This document shows positions 33,852-44,285 of a stretch of 64,000 nucleotides of DNA, piece after piece (the stretch's first letter is position 1; each line of letters begins with the position of its first letter). The DNA is from Moniliella sp. 'wahieum' (lineage: Eukaryota; Basidiomycota; Moniliellomycetes; Moniliellales; Moniliellaceae). The position numbers were made by a program, and so were the translations under genes. The stretch lies in contig RSEE01000007.1 in assembly GCA_003971905.1 (NCBI GenBank), positions 124,001 to 188,000 on the forward strand. The letters are read 5' to 3'. Under the pieces are notes generated by a model. That model saw nothing but the letters and a program-made list of their open reading frames with translations, had not been told where the DNA came from and did not search any database.

Positions 33852-35742
33852 ATGTCTTCTGGCCTGGCCAAGATCCGCGATGAGGAGCGCGAGTCCCGAT
33901 TCGGCTCTGTGTTTGGAGTGTCCGGCCCCGTCGTCGTTGCCGAGAACATGATCGGCTCGTCGATGTACGAGCTGGTCCGCGTCGGCCACGACGAGCTCGT
34001 CGGCGAAATCATTCGTATCGACAAGGACAAGGTCACGATTCAGGTCTACGAGGAAACATCCGGAGTTAGTGTCGGTGACCCTGTGCTGTCGACCGGCAAG
34101 CCGCTGAGTGTTGAGCTCGGCCCCGGTCTGATGGAGAACATCTACGACGGTATCCAACGCCCGCTGGAAGGCATCATGAAGCAAAGCGGCGGTATTTACA
34201 TTCCGCGTGGCATCAACACCCAGGCCCTGGACCGTACCAAGCAGTGGGACTTTAAGCCGGTCAACTTCAAGACTGGCGACCACATCTCGGGTGGTGACAT
34301 CTACGGCTCGGTGTTTGAAAATGCCCTGCTGAAGGACCACAAGCTCATGCTTGGTCCGCGTGCGATGGGCACCATCACCCACATCGCCGAGCCCGGATCG
34401 TACAGCGTCGAGGATGTAGTGCTCGAGACCGAGTTCCAGGGTGTCAAGACGCAGCACACCATGCTTCAGCTCTGGCCTGTCCGTGCCCCGCGCCCGACAG
34501 CTGAGAAGCTCAAGTCGGACACGCCCTTCTCACGGGCCAACGTATCCTGGACGCACTCTTTCCCGGTATTCAGGGTGGCACGACCGCCATTCCCGGTGCG
34601 TTTGGGTGTGGCAAGACAGTTATTTCTCAGGCGCTGTCCAAGTACTCGAACTCGGACATCATCACCTATGTTGGGTATGTTCAATTCGGCCCCGCCCCCT
34701 GGCTCTGCATACTAACTCTTCTCCACCTCTAGGTGCGGCGAACGCGGCAACGAGATGGCCGAGGTCCTGGCTGAGTTCCCCGAGCTTTCCCTTGTCAAGG
34801 ACGGGGAGGAGCATCCGATCATGAAGCGTACCACGCTTGTCGCCAATACGTCCAACATGCCCGTGGCTGCTCGGGAGGCGTCCATTTACACGGGTATCAC
34901 CCTCTCTGAATACTTCCGTGACCAAGGGTACAACGTGGCCATGATGGCCGACTCGACCTCCCGCTGGGCCGAGGCGCTGCGTGAGATTTCGGGTCGTCTG
35001 GCTGAGATGCCGGCCGACTCTGGGTACCCTGCGTACCTGGGTGCCAAGCTCGCCTCCTTCTACGAACGTGCCGGCAAGGTCAAGTGCTTGGGTAGCCCCG
35101 AGCGCGAGGGTAGTGTCAGCATTGTTGGTGCTGTCTCTCCACCTGGTGGTGACTTTTCTGACCCGTTACCTCGGCCACACTGGGCATTGTGGGTGCGTTC
35201 TGGGGGTTGGACAAGAAGCTGGCGCAGCGGAAGCATTTCCCGTCAGTCAACTGGGACCTATCCTACTCCAAGTACTTGAACCCATTGGAGGGCTGGTACG
35301 ACAGCTGCCAGCCCGACTTTACCCAGTACCGATCCAAGGCCAAGTCGCTGTGCAGAAGGACACTGACTTGGCGGAGATTGTGCAACTTGTGGGCAAGTCT
35401 GCGCTGGGTGAAGGGGACAAGATCACGCTGGATGTGGCGGCGATGTTTAAGAACGACTTTTTGGCGCAGAATGGTATCTCGGACTACGATGCCTTTTCGC
35501 CGTTCTCCAAGACGAGTGCGATGTTGAAGAACATGATTGACTACCACGAGAAGGCGCAGGCGGCGTTGGCCAACAACCCGGACCTGACCTGGGCGCGGAT
35601 CAAGGACCACTCGTCCGAGATCCTCTACCGCCTCACGCAGCAGAAGTTCGAGTCGCCGAAGGAAGGCGAGGCGAAGTACATGGCGGTGTACAACAAGCTC
35701 AACGACGACATTGCCGAGTCGTTCCGTTCGCTGCAGGACTAA
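33852..35742 (+). CDS. VMA1: V-type H+-ATPase catalytic subunit A
   Basis: Catalytic nucleotide-binding subunit of the V1 sector that acidifies the vacuole and endomembranes. Start [20 protein letters not shown]. Motifs are [20 protein letters not shown], the P-loop GAFGCGKT with [51 protein letters not shown] and [20 protein letters not shown]. It ends [12 protein letters not shown], giving the normal length of about 617 residues. An intron at 34675-34732 (58 bp, tactaac branch) splits the Gly codon in YVG/CGE. Three single bases are missing: near 34527 (C-run before TGQRVLDALFPG), 35166 (DPVTSA) and 35351 ([15 protein letters not shown]). Each restores the family sequence exactly. No intein is present. 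Confidence 0.97.
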
Positions 35743-35929
35743 GCCAGCCGCGTGGCGCTGGATGTTATTGCCCGGAATCAACCCATCCGTTATTTTTCCA
35801 CTCAGTCCTCTCCAATCTAATCTACCTAGACGACAGCGAGTAGGGCAGAGGCAGGCGAGGTATGTGACGTAACCGGTAACCTGTGATCTTTGAGCTTGAA
35901 CACGCCCCAGGCGATCAGGGCTAGGGTTG

Positions 35930-36311
35930 GGTTAGCAACAAAACCTCTATCTCCAGGGCGCCAACTCGGCCAGCCTGGTTGCAGGGACGCATGCAAACGC
36001 CAAGGCTGATGCCAATCGACAGAAAAGTCTTCCCCCGATAAGGAAGAGCAAGAAGAGGTTGGGTTGGTGGAGCTGGATCCGAGACAGCGAACAACGTCAT
36101 GGCGGAGGATAGGATGGACGAGACAATGGAGAGGGTACAACTGGTGTGGGGCCCGGACGTGAATCAAGACGTTGAATGGACGCTTGCGTGTACGTTGTTG
36201 CAGGTGAACCCGCGTACCTTCTCGGGCCAAACGTATGGGTTTGAGAAACTGCTGAGTGCGGGCGATGCAGTGGTGCTGGGGGTGCTGCACGCTCCAGTGT
36301 CGGAGGAGTAG
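35930..36311 (+). CDS. Small unrecognised open frame downstream of VMA1
   Basis: The frame ending at 36311 reads MAEDRMDETMERVQLVWGPD, then TYGFEKLLSAGDAVVLGVLH and a stop after PVSEE. With one base change near 36085 it extends back through DKEEQEEVGLVELDPRQRTT and LQGANSASLVAGTHANAKAD. The acidic-then-ordered pattern looks coding, but I recognise no family and see no clear start. Confidence 0.25.
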
Positions 36312-36587
36312 CAACTCCACCCAATCGAGATAACAATAATTATACATGCGTCTCTCCTTGTTCCACCTTATTAGCCATGGATGCAAAAGAAAAAGAGCTA
36401 AGCCTCTCTGTTGGTCGGAGAAGGTATTGGTGGCGATCCAAGATGCGGCACTGGTCAAGGTGGGCCGCAGCGCATTAACTCGTGCCCGGGGGGGTGGGGG
36501 GTCTTGGTACGAAAGGGGGACAAAGCGTGTTGTTCGATTGAAGCAGCCCAGCGAGAACTCCGGCTGGTTTTGTTTACTCAATCCCGC

Positions 36588-36745
36588 ATGACCTTGCCGG
36601 CTTCTCTGGCCGTGAGAGCGTCAGTGCTGCCGCGCAGGGCGACGGCTACCGCAGGCCCGGAACCGCCCACCGCGTTGCACCACAATAGCTTGGGCCCGTG
36701 AGAGTGGGCGTCCAGTATGTCGGCCCATGCCTCTACCTTTGCCAA
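36588..36745 (-). CDS. Possible C-terminal coding fragment, unrecognised
   Basis: One minus-strand frame reads VEAWADILDAHSHGPKLLWC, then NAVGGSGPAVAVALRGSTDA and LTAREAGKVMRD before a TGA. Its balanced, protein-like composition stands out from the shadows around it. Upstream frames to about 37050 are less convincing. It could be the end of a broken gene; family unknown. Confidence 0.25.
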
Positions 36746-38163
36746 TCTTGGCCCACGGTGACGACGAAGTGCGAGGGCGCTCGAGCGCCTGACTGGGTTA
36801 AACCGTTTCTAGCTGCGTTCCGCTCACTCCTGTGCCCCTTGGCCTTGCCCCCTTGGAGAGTGAACAGGTGGCAAACAAGGCGCTCAGCCGACGTGTCTTT
36901 CTGCGCGACCGGCGCTATCGCCAAGCTAACATGTGAATGTCCGGAGAGGTGGTTGTTCTCTTCACTCGTTGTGTGCATGCGTATGCGTTTGTGCCAGTGT
37001 AGATGCTGGAGGATGAATGGAAGGTCGTAGAAGAAAGGTAAGAAGCATGAGGCAAAACAAGAGTCGAGAACAGGGATCGCTTCTCTGCGCTATTTGACTG
37101 TCCACGCGCAATGAGGATCGTGGCCTTGTTTGAATGCAGGTGGGCCAGGCAATTTCCCCGTCGAGACAAATCAAGGCTGTCGTTTGCGCACAAGGAAGAA
37201 GGGTCGCTTCTGACGTTCCACCGGCACCGCGCTCCATGCACCGCACCTCCCGTCTCAAAAAATATATGGGAAAGAGTAGCAGGCCTTGTTGCACCCCTCC
37301 TATACTTACTCTGTTGCCCGTCGTGCCCCCTTGCCTTCCTTCCCGAGTGGGACTACAGTCTAACCAACAATGGCTAGTCCGTTTACTCACTTTCCGTTGT
37401 GGTTGAATACGTCTTCCCATTGTCCTGCATCGGATTCCGATTTTCCCGTATCACCAACCCAGTTCGCCAGGCCCACGGACGAACCTTCAAGCTCCACCCG
37501 GGACTCTCGGAGCATGCCCCTGCCGTCGATAAGGCATGGATCGTTCGAGCAAAGGACGCACGCATTGGGGTGTTCAAATGCCGGATTTTCAGGTTGCGCG
37601 GTACGCCGGGATGGATCCAGGATCTCGTGGGTACTAATGGTGAGGACGAGAGCCAGATTCGTGCCTTTCTCCAGGAGAGACTTCCTACCCCCTATTGGGT
37701 ACCGAGCAAGCTCGGGAGCCAAGGCACTGTCCCATGGCCCGGACACTTAAACAGTGGGCCAAGGGCATAGCACAGTATCTAGCCAACACGCAGTGGGCAC
37801 CGGCTTCAGACCATGACACCACTGGATCGCCACAAGCCTCCACGCCGAAGATGGGAGTGTCCCAACGGAGTTCTTCCGGTGCACCTACCAATGTCCAGCC
37901 GCTTTTGTGTATGTGCACCTATAGGTGTGTAGGGGGGAAGAGCACGACGAGAAAAGAAGAGCAAGCGATGCAAAGCGAATACATTAATCCCAGTGAGCCG
38001 AGCCTGAGCCTAGCATTTTTAGCGGCGGGGAAGTACGTGTGAATGAAGGGAAGGAAGCGAACAAGAGGACGAGAGGACATTAACGGTAGCCAAGAAGGGT
38101 GAGGATAAAACGGGACCAGTAGAGGCTCGTGAGTGCAAGCCAATTGAAAGCTAGAAAGACGAA
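36746..38163. other. Spacer with unresolved open frames
   Basis: Open frames at 37370-37770 on both strands overlap and cannot be separated; none has a recognisable motif. No heptamer array is seen. Confidence 0.35.
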
Positions 38164-39747
38164 CTACGCGGGAGGGGCGAAGAGGAGAGATGAGACGGGA
38201 GGGGAGGTAGCCTCAATATAGCCCGGGGGCCCGTCGTGGTTCGGATGGTCGGACAAGCCGACGAGCCCGGCCGGGAAGAGGGGCGAAGCACAGCTTGGGG
38301 GCAAGTGAGGGTGCAGGGAGACGGGCGAGAGCTTGTGCCACTCAGGAATCGGGGCAGGCTCACGTGCCGCGTTGGGAGCGAGAATGGCATGCTTGCCTGG
38401 TTCCATATCCCAAGGCGCGAGACAGGAGAGGCGGGCACTACCAAGGTGCGGCGCGAGAGGCAGCGCACTTTGAGGAGGTGGGTGCGGGCGGGACGTGGGC
38501 GAGACAGAGAAGAGAGGGGGAGCTGCCATGCTTGTGTGCGGTGGCATGTCCGCTACAGCCGGTTCACCCGGCCCACTGGCTTCCGTGGCTACGCCCACCG
38601 CGTTCAACACTGGAAGGAAGTTGGGACCGTCAAAATCGGAAAAGACAACCGGGTTTCCAAATGGAATCGGTCGAGAAGGAGGAGAGGGCTGAGAAAGCGC
38701 TGGCGTGGAAAGGGTAGAGCTGAAGCTAGCAGAGCCGGGCGCCAACCCGGCCGGAAGCGTGAGGTCGGTAGAGTAGGAATGCGATGGGGCCGGGAACGAG
38801 TGCGCCGAGAATAGAGGGGTTGGGGTTGAGCCGGGCAGGTGGCTTGTTGAAGCGGGCTTCGAATCCCCAGCTACTGCCGGCGATGGGGCCTGGGCGCCGA
38901 CCGAGGTGGAAGGCAAGTAGAATGCCTCACTCGATCGGTGGGAAAGAGGGTACGTGGGGAGCACCCCACTTGGGCTGAAGGCAGGGTGGTGGAGGTGTAT
39001 CCCGCAAACGAGGCACGCGAGTCGAACCCCATCGCCGACCGTAACCTTGACTCTCCCCCTCGAGAGCTGGAACGGATCAAATGAGCTGTGCCGCCGGGCC
39101 GCATACATGCTCCCCTTTGCCTCGCCCGACCGGCGCTTGGGACGGTATTTGTAGTTCTGCGAAACAATTACCGTGTCAGTCATCCGTTGCACAAGCAAAA
39201 CGAAAGCAACATACCGGATACCGGCGTCGGTGCTCTTTGCGCTCCTGTTCAGCACGGCGCGTATAGTTCTCCTTGATGCTCTTGCTCTCGTTCTTCCACA
39301 ACACCGAGATCTGGCGCGACATCTCAGCCTGCCGCTGTCGGCTGCTCATGCTGGCTAGGTGAGGGTTGGAGTTCATGTGCCGCTTGAGCTCCTGGCTCTT
39401 ATCGCTCCGATACAGGATCCACGCATTCGGCGGCCGAGGCGCCCACTCGTCCCCCTCATCGCAACGCGAGGCCTTGCTGTCGGTCGTGTCGGCAGGCGAG
39501 GGGGGCGTACAAGCAGCGGATGATTGCCTGAACCCCGGCGGGCCATCCAACAAAGGGCTTGGGGTGGTAGAGGAGGGGTCGTCGTGTGGTGGCGTGTGAG
39601 CGAGGGGGAGGCAACTAGAATTAAGAGAGTTAGTCAAGCACGGAAGACAGCGGAGACCACCATCCAAAAAGGAGAAAGGCAGATACGGCGACATACCCCA
39701 GGGGGTGTAAACGGGGTGGATGCGGCGATGGGTAAGGTGCTCATCAT
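38164..39747 (-). CDS. MATA-HMG-box transcription factor (Ste11/Prf1-like)
   Basis: Start at 39747, MMSTLPIAASTPFTPPG. An intron at 39615-39696 (82 bp, gactaac branch) separates this from an acidic linker. The HMG box then runs from RPPNAWILYRSDKSQELKRH through MSSRQRQAEMSRQISVLWKN to YTRRAEQERKEHRRRYP. A second intron (39157-39214, 58 bp) splits the box just before NYKYRPKRR. This YPNYKYRPKR ending and RPPNAWILYR opening mark the fungal mating-type and pheromone-response HMG class (Ste11, Prf1, Mat2). The tail of about 330 residues is Pro/Ser-rich and ends SSLLFAPPA at 38164. It probably activates mating or developmental genes by binding an ACAAAG-type site. A one-base phase mismatch at the first intron suggests another missing base. 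It is not known whether this is a mating-type locus gene; no receptor or pheromone gene is visible nearby. Confidence 0.85.
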
Positions 39748-40125
39748 CGCTGACGGTCGAGCGGAAGCGGAGGCAGAAGGAACTGACAGCGGGGGGAGTG
39801 AGACGGTGGCAAGAGGATAAGTGTGGTGGGATGGGCGGTGTGCGTCGGGGTGGGGACGGAAAGCGAGGGTACGGGTGCCAGAGCACCACGGCTTGGTGGT
39901 GTGTGGGGAGGAAGGAGGCCAAGTCGGGATCGGAACGGGGGAGAAGCGCGACGGGGCAAGGCGAGCGTCGACTGGATCTATATACCTGACTCGCGTTCTA
40001 CCGCAGTTGCAACTGGGTCAGAGCCAGCCACAGCTGTTCCAGCCTGCTTGTTGTCGTCCAGCAGGGATGCAGCGGCTGTCGCTTGGAGCCCTTCGGATGA
40101 GAGCATGGTGAACGTGTGAATGTTC

Positions 40126-40166
40126 AGTTGAACGTTGAACGCGCTGAGGCGCTGAGGCGCTGAGGT
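40126..40166. repeat. ACGT heptamers running into an 8-bp GGCGCTGA array
   Basis: TGAACGT then TGAACGC, followed at once by three GGCGCTGA units of 8 bp. This shows a switch from 7- to 8-bp period. A related ACGT/TTA-type cluster lies at about 40495-40540. Confidence 0.8.
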
Positions 40167-41169
40167 GGGGAAAGGGCCAGCGTCAGCGGCTCAGCCCCCG
40201 CTCGGCCGCGCTCAGGCGCTCAGGCACGTACACTGCCAGTACTTGCGACCCTCGTACTCACAGCTCAGTGGCCTAGTGGCTGGATTCCCGTTCCGCGTTG
40301 CCCGTTTACATGCTCGTTACGTTACAGAAAAGTGGCAGGAGCAGCGCTTGGTCTGTCGACCGCCCCACAGGCAGCCCTCTGCCCTTCTTCCTGCCCTGTT
40401 TTTTCCTGGCTTCGGACCTGGAAAATGTAATCGATCTCTCGCTAATCGATAATCGGCCGCTGCGATAGTTCTCCTGAGCGCCGCTCTGCGCTCAACATAC
40501 TCAACGTTCAGCGTGTTTAACGTTTACGTTTAGCGTTCGACGGCAACCAGGCTTAGTGCTCAAGTGCTTATAAGCGCGAGAAGAGTGATATACGTATGTC
40601 GAGAAGGGTGTGTGCGCCGTGTAGAACGACGACGATGCCAGGGGACCTGCAGTACATACAGTGCGAGAAACCACCCTGTACGTATTCGACCGCTTTCATG
40701 TCTCTCTGTGTGGCTTGTTGCTGGTAGCCCTGCCCTCGCCGCGACGTTCTGTGGTTTTCGCCAACTGCAGCCGCCACCCCCCCACAGTAGCCCACGGCGC
40801 CCGCTGTATTCTTAATGCAGAACTGGCATGCTCCCCGCAGGGTATCGCACCCCGAAGCCCTCTACATGGTAACCCCTTTCACCGCGCCCACTTTTGCCTA
40901 GCTCTCCATCAACCATCATACACAGCGCATTCCCGCTGCATCTGTCCCTCTACGTCCGTCCCTGGGGCCTGGTCGCTGTCAACGGCCACGGGCACATGGT
41001 CACACGTCGCATCTCACAAACATGCTAGTCATGCACATGTATCATGGAAGCCTGCCAGTCCCTCTCGCTTTGCAGCCACGCTTGTTGGGCGCTTGGGCAG
41101 TCTCTTGCTGCTATTTGGCTGGGCGCTGAGGGGCTGAAGCTGCACGTTGAGCTCAACCTCGACGCTCTG

Positions 41170-41209
41170 GAAGCTTAAAGCTTAAAGCTTAAACGCTTAA
41201 TAAGCTTTG
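41170..41209. repeat. 7-bp array, TTA/TAA spacer with palindrome AGCT
   Basis: AGCTTAA units; the complement reads TTA followed by AGCT. This is the T-for-G variant of the TGA unit. Confidence 0.85.
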
Positions 41210-41321
41210 AGTTCGCCATATTCCCGTGGCCGCGATGATTGGGCCACTAGGCCACTACTTGCCCGCCACCTACCCGATGGTGGCCCACGCAGTGCCCACG
41301 CTCTCTTATGGCCAAATCAGG

Positions 41322-41382
41322 CCTTGGGCCTTAGGCTAAGGCCCTCAGGCCTCAGGCCTCGGGGCCTCAGGGGGGCCGCAGG
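41322..41382. repeat. 7-bp array, palindrome GGCC
   Basis: GGCCTCA/GGCCTTA units in both orientations, with CAGGCCT cores about one base apart. Confidence 0.75.
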
Positions 41383-41499
41383 CCTCAAGCTCCCCACGCC
41401 TCAGACAAGAAGTGGGGAGCAACTTCTATCTCCGTCGTCCGAAAGACCGAAGGGGGCGCAGTCTGTTTGGATCTCCAAGCTGACTGAGTAAGTGCCTAG

Positions 41500-41556
41500 T
41501 GATTAGTGAGTACTGAGTACACTGAGTACGAGTACCTAGTGAGTGAGTACTGAGTC
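41500..41556. repeat. Mixed 7-bp array, palindromes GTAC and CTAG
   Basis: TGAGTAC units interspersed with TAGTGAG and TAGTGAT. Some spacing is off by one or two bases. Confidence 0.75.
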
Positions 41557-42002
41557 CGACACTGTCTCGCACCTGTTTGTTTTTACATAATCACCGGTCA
41601 CTGATCACACACCCCTTCCTCGCTATCATGCATGCGATGCATGACGACGGTGACCCGGCCGGTGGGGCGGGTGAAGCTAGTACAATTTGAAAGCGAGCAA
41701 CCAAAGAATAATATTTCCTGGTTATCGATTCTCGATTCTCCAAGGACTAGGGACTGTTGATATATGATCGTGATCTAGGGACGAGTGAGTGTGATAGGGC
41801 AAGTGAAGCTAATGACCTAGTGGCTAGTGCTTGGGACCGATGCGCCGGTCAGTCAGGCGGCCGGTGGATTTTGGATCCCGAGTCGGTGAGAGCGGTGACA
41901 TATGATCGGTGATCTGTAAACTCAAATGGATTAGTGCGTGCCTGGACAAATGAATGTGTGGCCGCCGCCCCACCCAACGTCCAACGGGGCTGGTGCTTGC
42001 GT

Positions 42003-42060
42003 TGAAGCTTGAAGTGCTGAGGAGGCTGAAGCTGAAGCTTGAAGCACGATGCATGATGCA
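42003..42060. repeat. AGCT heptamers followed by TGCA heptamers
   Basis: TGAAGCT and TGAAG repeats from 42003, then ATGCATGATGCA at 42049-42060. Confidence 0.75.
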
Positions 42061-42349
42061 CTGAAGGTAGCGACCAAGGACGCCGAGATCGATGACACAT
42101 CTCAGCCTTGTTTATAACCGCGTTATCCGCGCTGTCCATGCTCCAACGCCCCGTTTGCTGCGGCTCAGGGCAGCTCTCGGTGCTGGCGCAGGAGCCGCAC
42201 AGGTGATCAGTCATGCATCAGCGCGACCAGGTTGATCCGTGTGCTCAGGCTCTGGCGGCGCTGCTGAGTGTGCTGACGTACTGAGGCAAAGGGTACTGGT
42301 ACTGGGGCGCCGCGGCTCAGAGCCACTGGGCATGGCAGGCCAGGACGCA

Positions 42350-42377
42350 TGATGCAGGATGCATGATGCATGACTAG
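42350..42377. repeat. Mixed 7-bp array, TGCA switching to CTAG in register
   Basis: Four units without a gap: TGATGCA, GGATGCA, TGATGCA, TGACTAG. Confidence 0.9.
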
Positions 42378-42661
42378 GACTGGAGTGCCAGGCAGTGCCC
42401 CGTGCAGCGGATGCCGAGAGCCCAACAAACAAATAAACCTCGAGCGCACGTGGGACAGGGTGCGGAGCGGCGGCGCCCGCCGGGGCCACTGATATACTGA
42501 TGCGTCGGGTTATGAGGCCGAGGCGTCCGAGGCCCAGTGAAGCTTGAAGCCAGTGAATATTGAATCCGCCCCACAATCCCCCAGCTCGCCCCAGCGCCCC
42601 CAGCACTGCCCGCGCACTGCCCCACCCATCCCAATCTATCACCTCCGGCAGCGGAGCACAG

Positions 42662-42737
42662 TGACTAGCTAGTGACCCTAGTGACCGTAGTGACCGGTGA
42701 CCACCCCCATCGGTGGAGGGTCATCGATCATCGATCA
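42662..42737. repeat. CTAG, CCGG and TCGA heptamer cluster
   Basis: TGACTAG, imperfect TGACC(C/G)TAG units and TGACCGG at 42662-42692, then TCATCGA twice at 42721-42737 before TCAG. Confidence 0.8.
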
Positions 42738-43129
42738 GCCATTAAGCTGTAAGCATCATCATCCACGTCACAGGCCATATGCACACACGACACAGCGTCT
42801 CCATCCCCAAATCTTCGCTATGGACACACTCTAGCCTTTCCTGTGGTGGCGACGCCATTCAACCGCACCAACGCAAATAGGCAGCAACGAACAACTGCGC
42901 TAAGGGCCTCCTCGTCTCAACACTGAGGTACTGAGGGTATACCAGTGAGTACACTGGGCGAGCAGCGTCCGCAACGCGTAACGAGAGATTGGTTAATCAG
43001 GCCTCAGGACGGAAGGTGTCCCACCGGGGTGGTAGCCCTTGTGGAGCAAGTTGAGTTGTGGAGTGGGGGGATAAGCAGGTCATCAAACAAGACGACGTTT
43101 ATGTGGAAAGGAATGTCACTGTCATCAAC

Positions 43130-44190
43130 ATGGCTTGGCTGATCTCGCTCCCATTTCCAATTTCTTCGTCCTGATGAGCATCTCGCTCTTTCCCTGTTCT
43201 TCCGCTTCGCACCATGTTTTTCCGCTTCGCACCATTTCTTCCGCTTCGCCACCATTTCTTCCGCTTCGCACCATTTCTTCCGCTTCGCACCATATTCTTC
43301 CGCTTCGCACCATGTCTTCTGCTCTTGCTTCTCCCCCACGAACGATTGCTACATTCCTTGACCAATGTCTCTCAACTCTGGTCTCCCCCGCCTCAGCTCC
43401 GACCGTGACATCCGCCCATCCTATAAGCTTGACGCTTTTGACTGTTGTTCGACATGAAGATGCGCCGGTGGAAACCGGGGGAAAGATGGGGTCGACCTGC
43501 TCGGCCATAGCAGTTTGGACCTACAAATTAAGTAGAGCCAATGTCAAACGGAACTGTCTGGTCTAGGACCCTTCAGAGGAAGGGTTTTCTCGGACCTCAT
43601 TTTGAGAAGTAAATGAAGACGGCGAGCCCGGTGAGCTTAGTGGTGGTGGGCAGCAAAGCAAACACGGGTTTTTCTCTTCTTGGAGGCCTGGACAAAGTCC
43701 ATGGGAACAAAAGTGGAAGAAGACTGGCAATAAAAGGGAAATGGCCTCTGTCCAGTTGGTCAGCATACAGGCTGAGGTGGTCAGCGTGTGGATTGAGGTG
43801 GACCGTGCATCAATGCCAGGGAGACAGAAGGGACTGAAAAAAGTCGCCGAGGTCCGGATTTGTGCGTGGCACCCCCTTAGATGTGGCCGCCACACAAACA
43901 TCGCCAATGGAAGGGTCCAGATCCTGCGTGGCTCTGGGCGCAACGCCTGTGGTCCAGGGTGAAGTGTGATTTGGAGGACGCGAAAGAGCTGTCGAGCCAC
44001 GGCGGGTCACAGTCGGGGCTAAGGCGAGAGAGACCAGAATCGGACTAGGCCAAGGGGTGTAGCAATCGTTCGTAGGGAAGAAGCAAGAACAGAGGACATG
44101 GTGCGAAGCGGAAGAAACAGGGAAGGAGCAAGACGCTCGAGACGAAGAAATTGGAAATTGGAGCGAGATCAGCCAAACTATGACAGCAGG
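43130..44190. mobile_element. Foldback element, copy B
   Basis: The left arm begins GCTTGGCTGATCTCGCTCCC at 43133 and runs to about 43440. The right arm (43985-44190) is its reverse complement and ends GAGCGAGATCAGCCAAAC. The arms share long blocks, including AATTTCTTCGTC, CCGCTTCGCACCATGTC, ACGAACGATTGCTACA and CCCCGACTGTGAC-like ends. The left arm is longer because it holds a 19-bp minisatellite. The 540-bp core (43450-43985) has a 145-codon minus-strand frame with no recognisable domain. This is the same family as 14030-14385. No transposase is seen, so it is probably non-autonomous. Confidence 0.8.
43196..43318. repeat. 19-bp minisatellite, unit CCGCTTCGCACCATTTCTT
   Basis: Six near-identical units inside the left arm of the foldback element, where the right arm and copy A have only one. 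This is local expansion of a single unit. Confidence 0.9.
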
Positions 44191-44215
44191 AAGCTTGTGT
44201 TTTTAGCCAACGTCC

Positions 44216-44285
44216 CTTCAGTCCCTCCTCAGGCGTAGGAGTTCCGTTGTTTTCTCGCCTTTTCAGTTTTCCTTCTTTCGCGCCT
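44216..44285 (+). repeat. Short dispersed repeat, copy 1
   Basis: Contains CTTCAGTCCCTCCTCAGGC, then GTAGGAG...GTTTTCTCG. Related blocks occur at 49655-49735 and, more diverged, at 61618-61700. Possibly an LTR or element-end fragment. Confidence 0.45.

Larger units (their letters stand above)
39748..43129. other. Repeat-studded spacer upstream of the HMG gene
   Basis: No gene supported in about 3.4 kb. This is the densest stretch of heptamer arrays in the window; the clusters are listed separately. Confidence 0.5.

Noticed and set aside
33504-34457. A 317-codon minus-strand frame
   Set aside because: Antisense shadow of VMA1 and its leader.
34600-34760. VDE intein in VMA1
   Set aside because: The gene has a 58-bp intron at that point; no intein coding sequence is present.
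38860-38880. A TTCGAATCC string resembling a tRNA T-loop
   Set aside because: The flanks do not pair as a T-stem, no acceptor stem or anticodon arm is found, and it lies in the HMG-factor coding region. A similar string near 55123 fails in the same way.
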